Origin: Pelargonium nanum
Taxonomy: Eukaryota > Streptophyta > Magnoliopsida > Geraniales > Geraniaceae
Length of the DNA stretch: 30,864 bases
Direction of reading: 5' to 3'
NCBI GenBank assembly: GCA_036897485.1
Contig: JAYMTF010000739.1
Coordinates: 1 to 30,864, forward strand
Shown: piece after piece, positions 30,776-30,864 of the stretch
How positions within the stretch are numbered: the first letter of the stretch is position 1
Layout of the letters: every line of letters starts with the position of its first letter
Notes under the pieces: model-generated
The model's input: only the letters and a program-made list of their open reading frames with translations
Database searches by the model: none
Told to the model about the DNA's origin: nothing
Position numbers and translations under genes: made by a program

Positions 30776-30864
30776 GTACGTAAATCATCATCATCATACA
30801 TGGATGGCGGAGTTAGGGGTGGCCGTAGCAGACAGTGGCCCATACTGGTCTCCCAAAATTTTAT
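30776..30864 (+). other. CRC: Start of YABBY intron 1
   Basis: After the donor there is a CAT run and then, from about 30801, a GC-richer stretch containing GGGTGGCCG, CAGTGGCCCATACTGG and CCCAAAATTTTA. It looks unlike the local intron-type DNA and resembles the end of a dispersed plant element, but only about 60 bases are visible. Confidence 0.35.

Overview
This window looks like nuclear DNA from a eudicot flowering plant. The genes are split by GT-AG introns, the intergenic DNA is AT-rich and full of short repeats and small inverted-repeat transposons, and the proteins are plant-specific types (UDP-arabinopyranose mutase/RGP, plant-type topoisomerase I with a long disordered N-terminus, a YABBY factor). 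The species cannot be named from sequence alone.

Layout. (1) 1-197, minus strand: first 65 codons of a plant carboxylesterase (CXE, alpha/beta hydrolase), cut by the window edge. (2) 198-5725: AT-rich intergenic DNA with degenerate repeats and one strong hairpin. (3) 5726-7843 and 9082-11771, plus strand: a tandem pair of four-exon RGP/UAM genes whose proteins are about 94% identical over the alignable part. The second copy has a predicted GC-AG intron and a MITE in its third intron. (4) 12875-18902, minus strand, tail-to-tail with the second RGP gene: a complete DNA topoisomerase IB gene with 15 coding exons and 1001 codons, plus an inferred 5'-leader intron reaching about 20317. It carries a Stowaway MITE in coding intron 2 and a three-fold repeat in its N-terminal region. 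(5) About 20600-30670: ten kilobases without a convincing gene, holding one clear MITE, microsatellites and short palindromes. (6) 30671-30775, plus strand: first exon of a CRABS CLAW/DROOPING LEAF-type YABBY gene that continues past the window edge.

How the genes relate. The two RGP genes are paralogues for one step: interconverting UDP-arabinopyranose and UDP-arabinofuranose for cell-wall polysaccharides. The other genes are functionally unrelated neighbours, as is normal in plants. I found no CRISPR array, tRNA, rRNA, recognisable microRNA, virus or toxin gene, and no new multi-gene system. The observations most worth following are the expanded TOP1 N-terminus, the AUG-stop and short uORF in the inferred TOP1 leader, the GC donor in the second RGP gene, and the MITE insertions.
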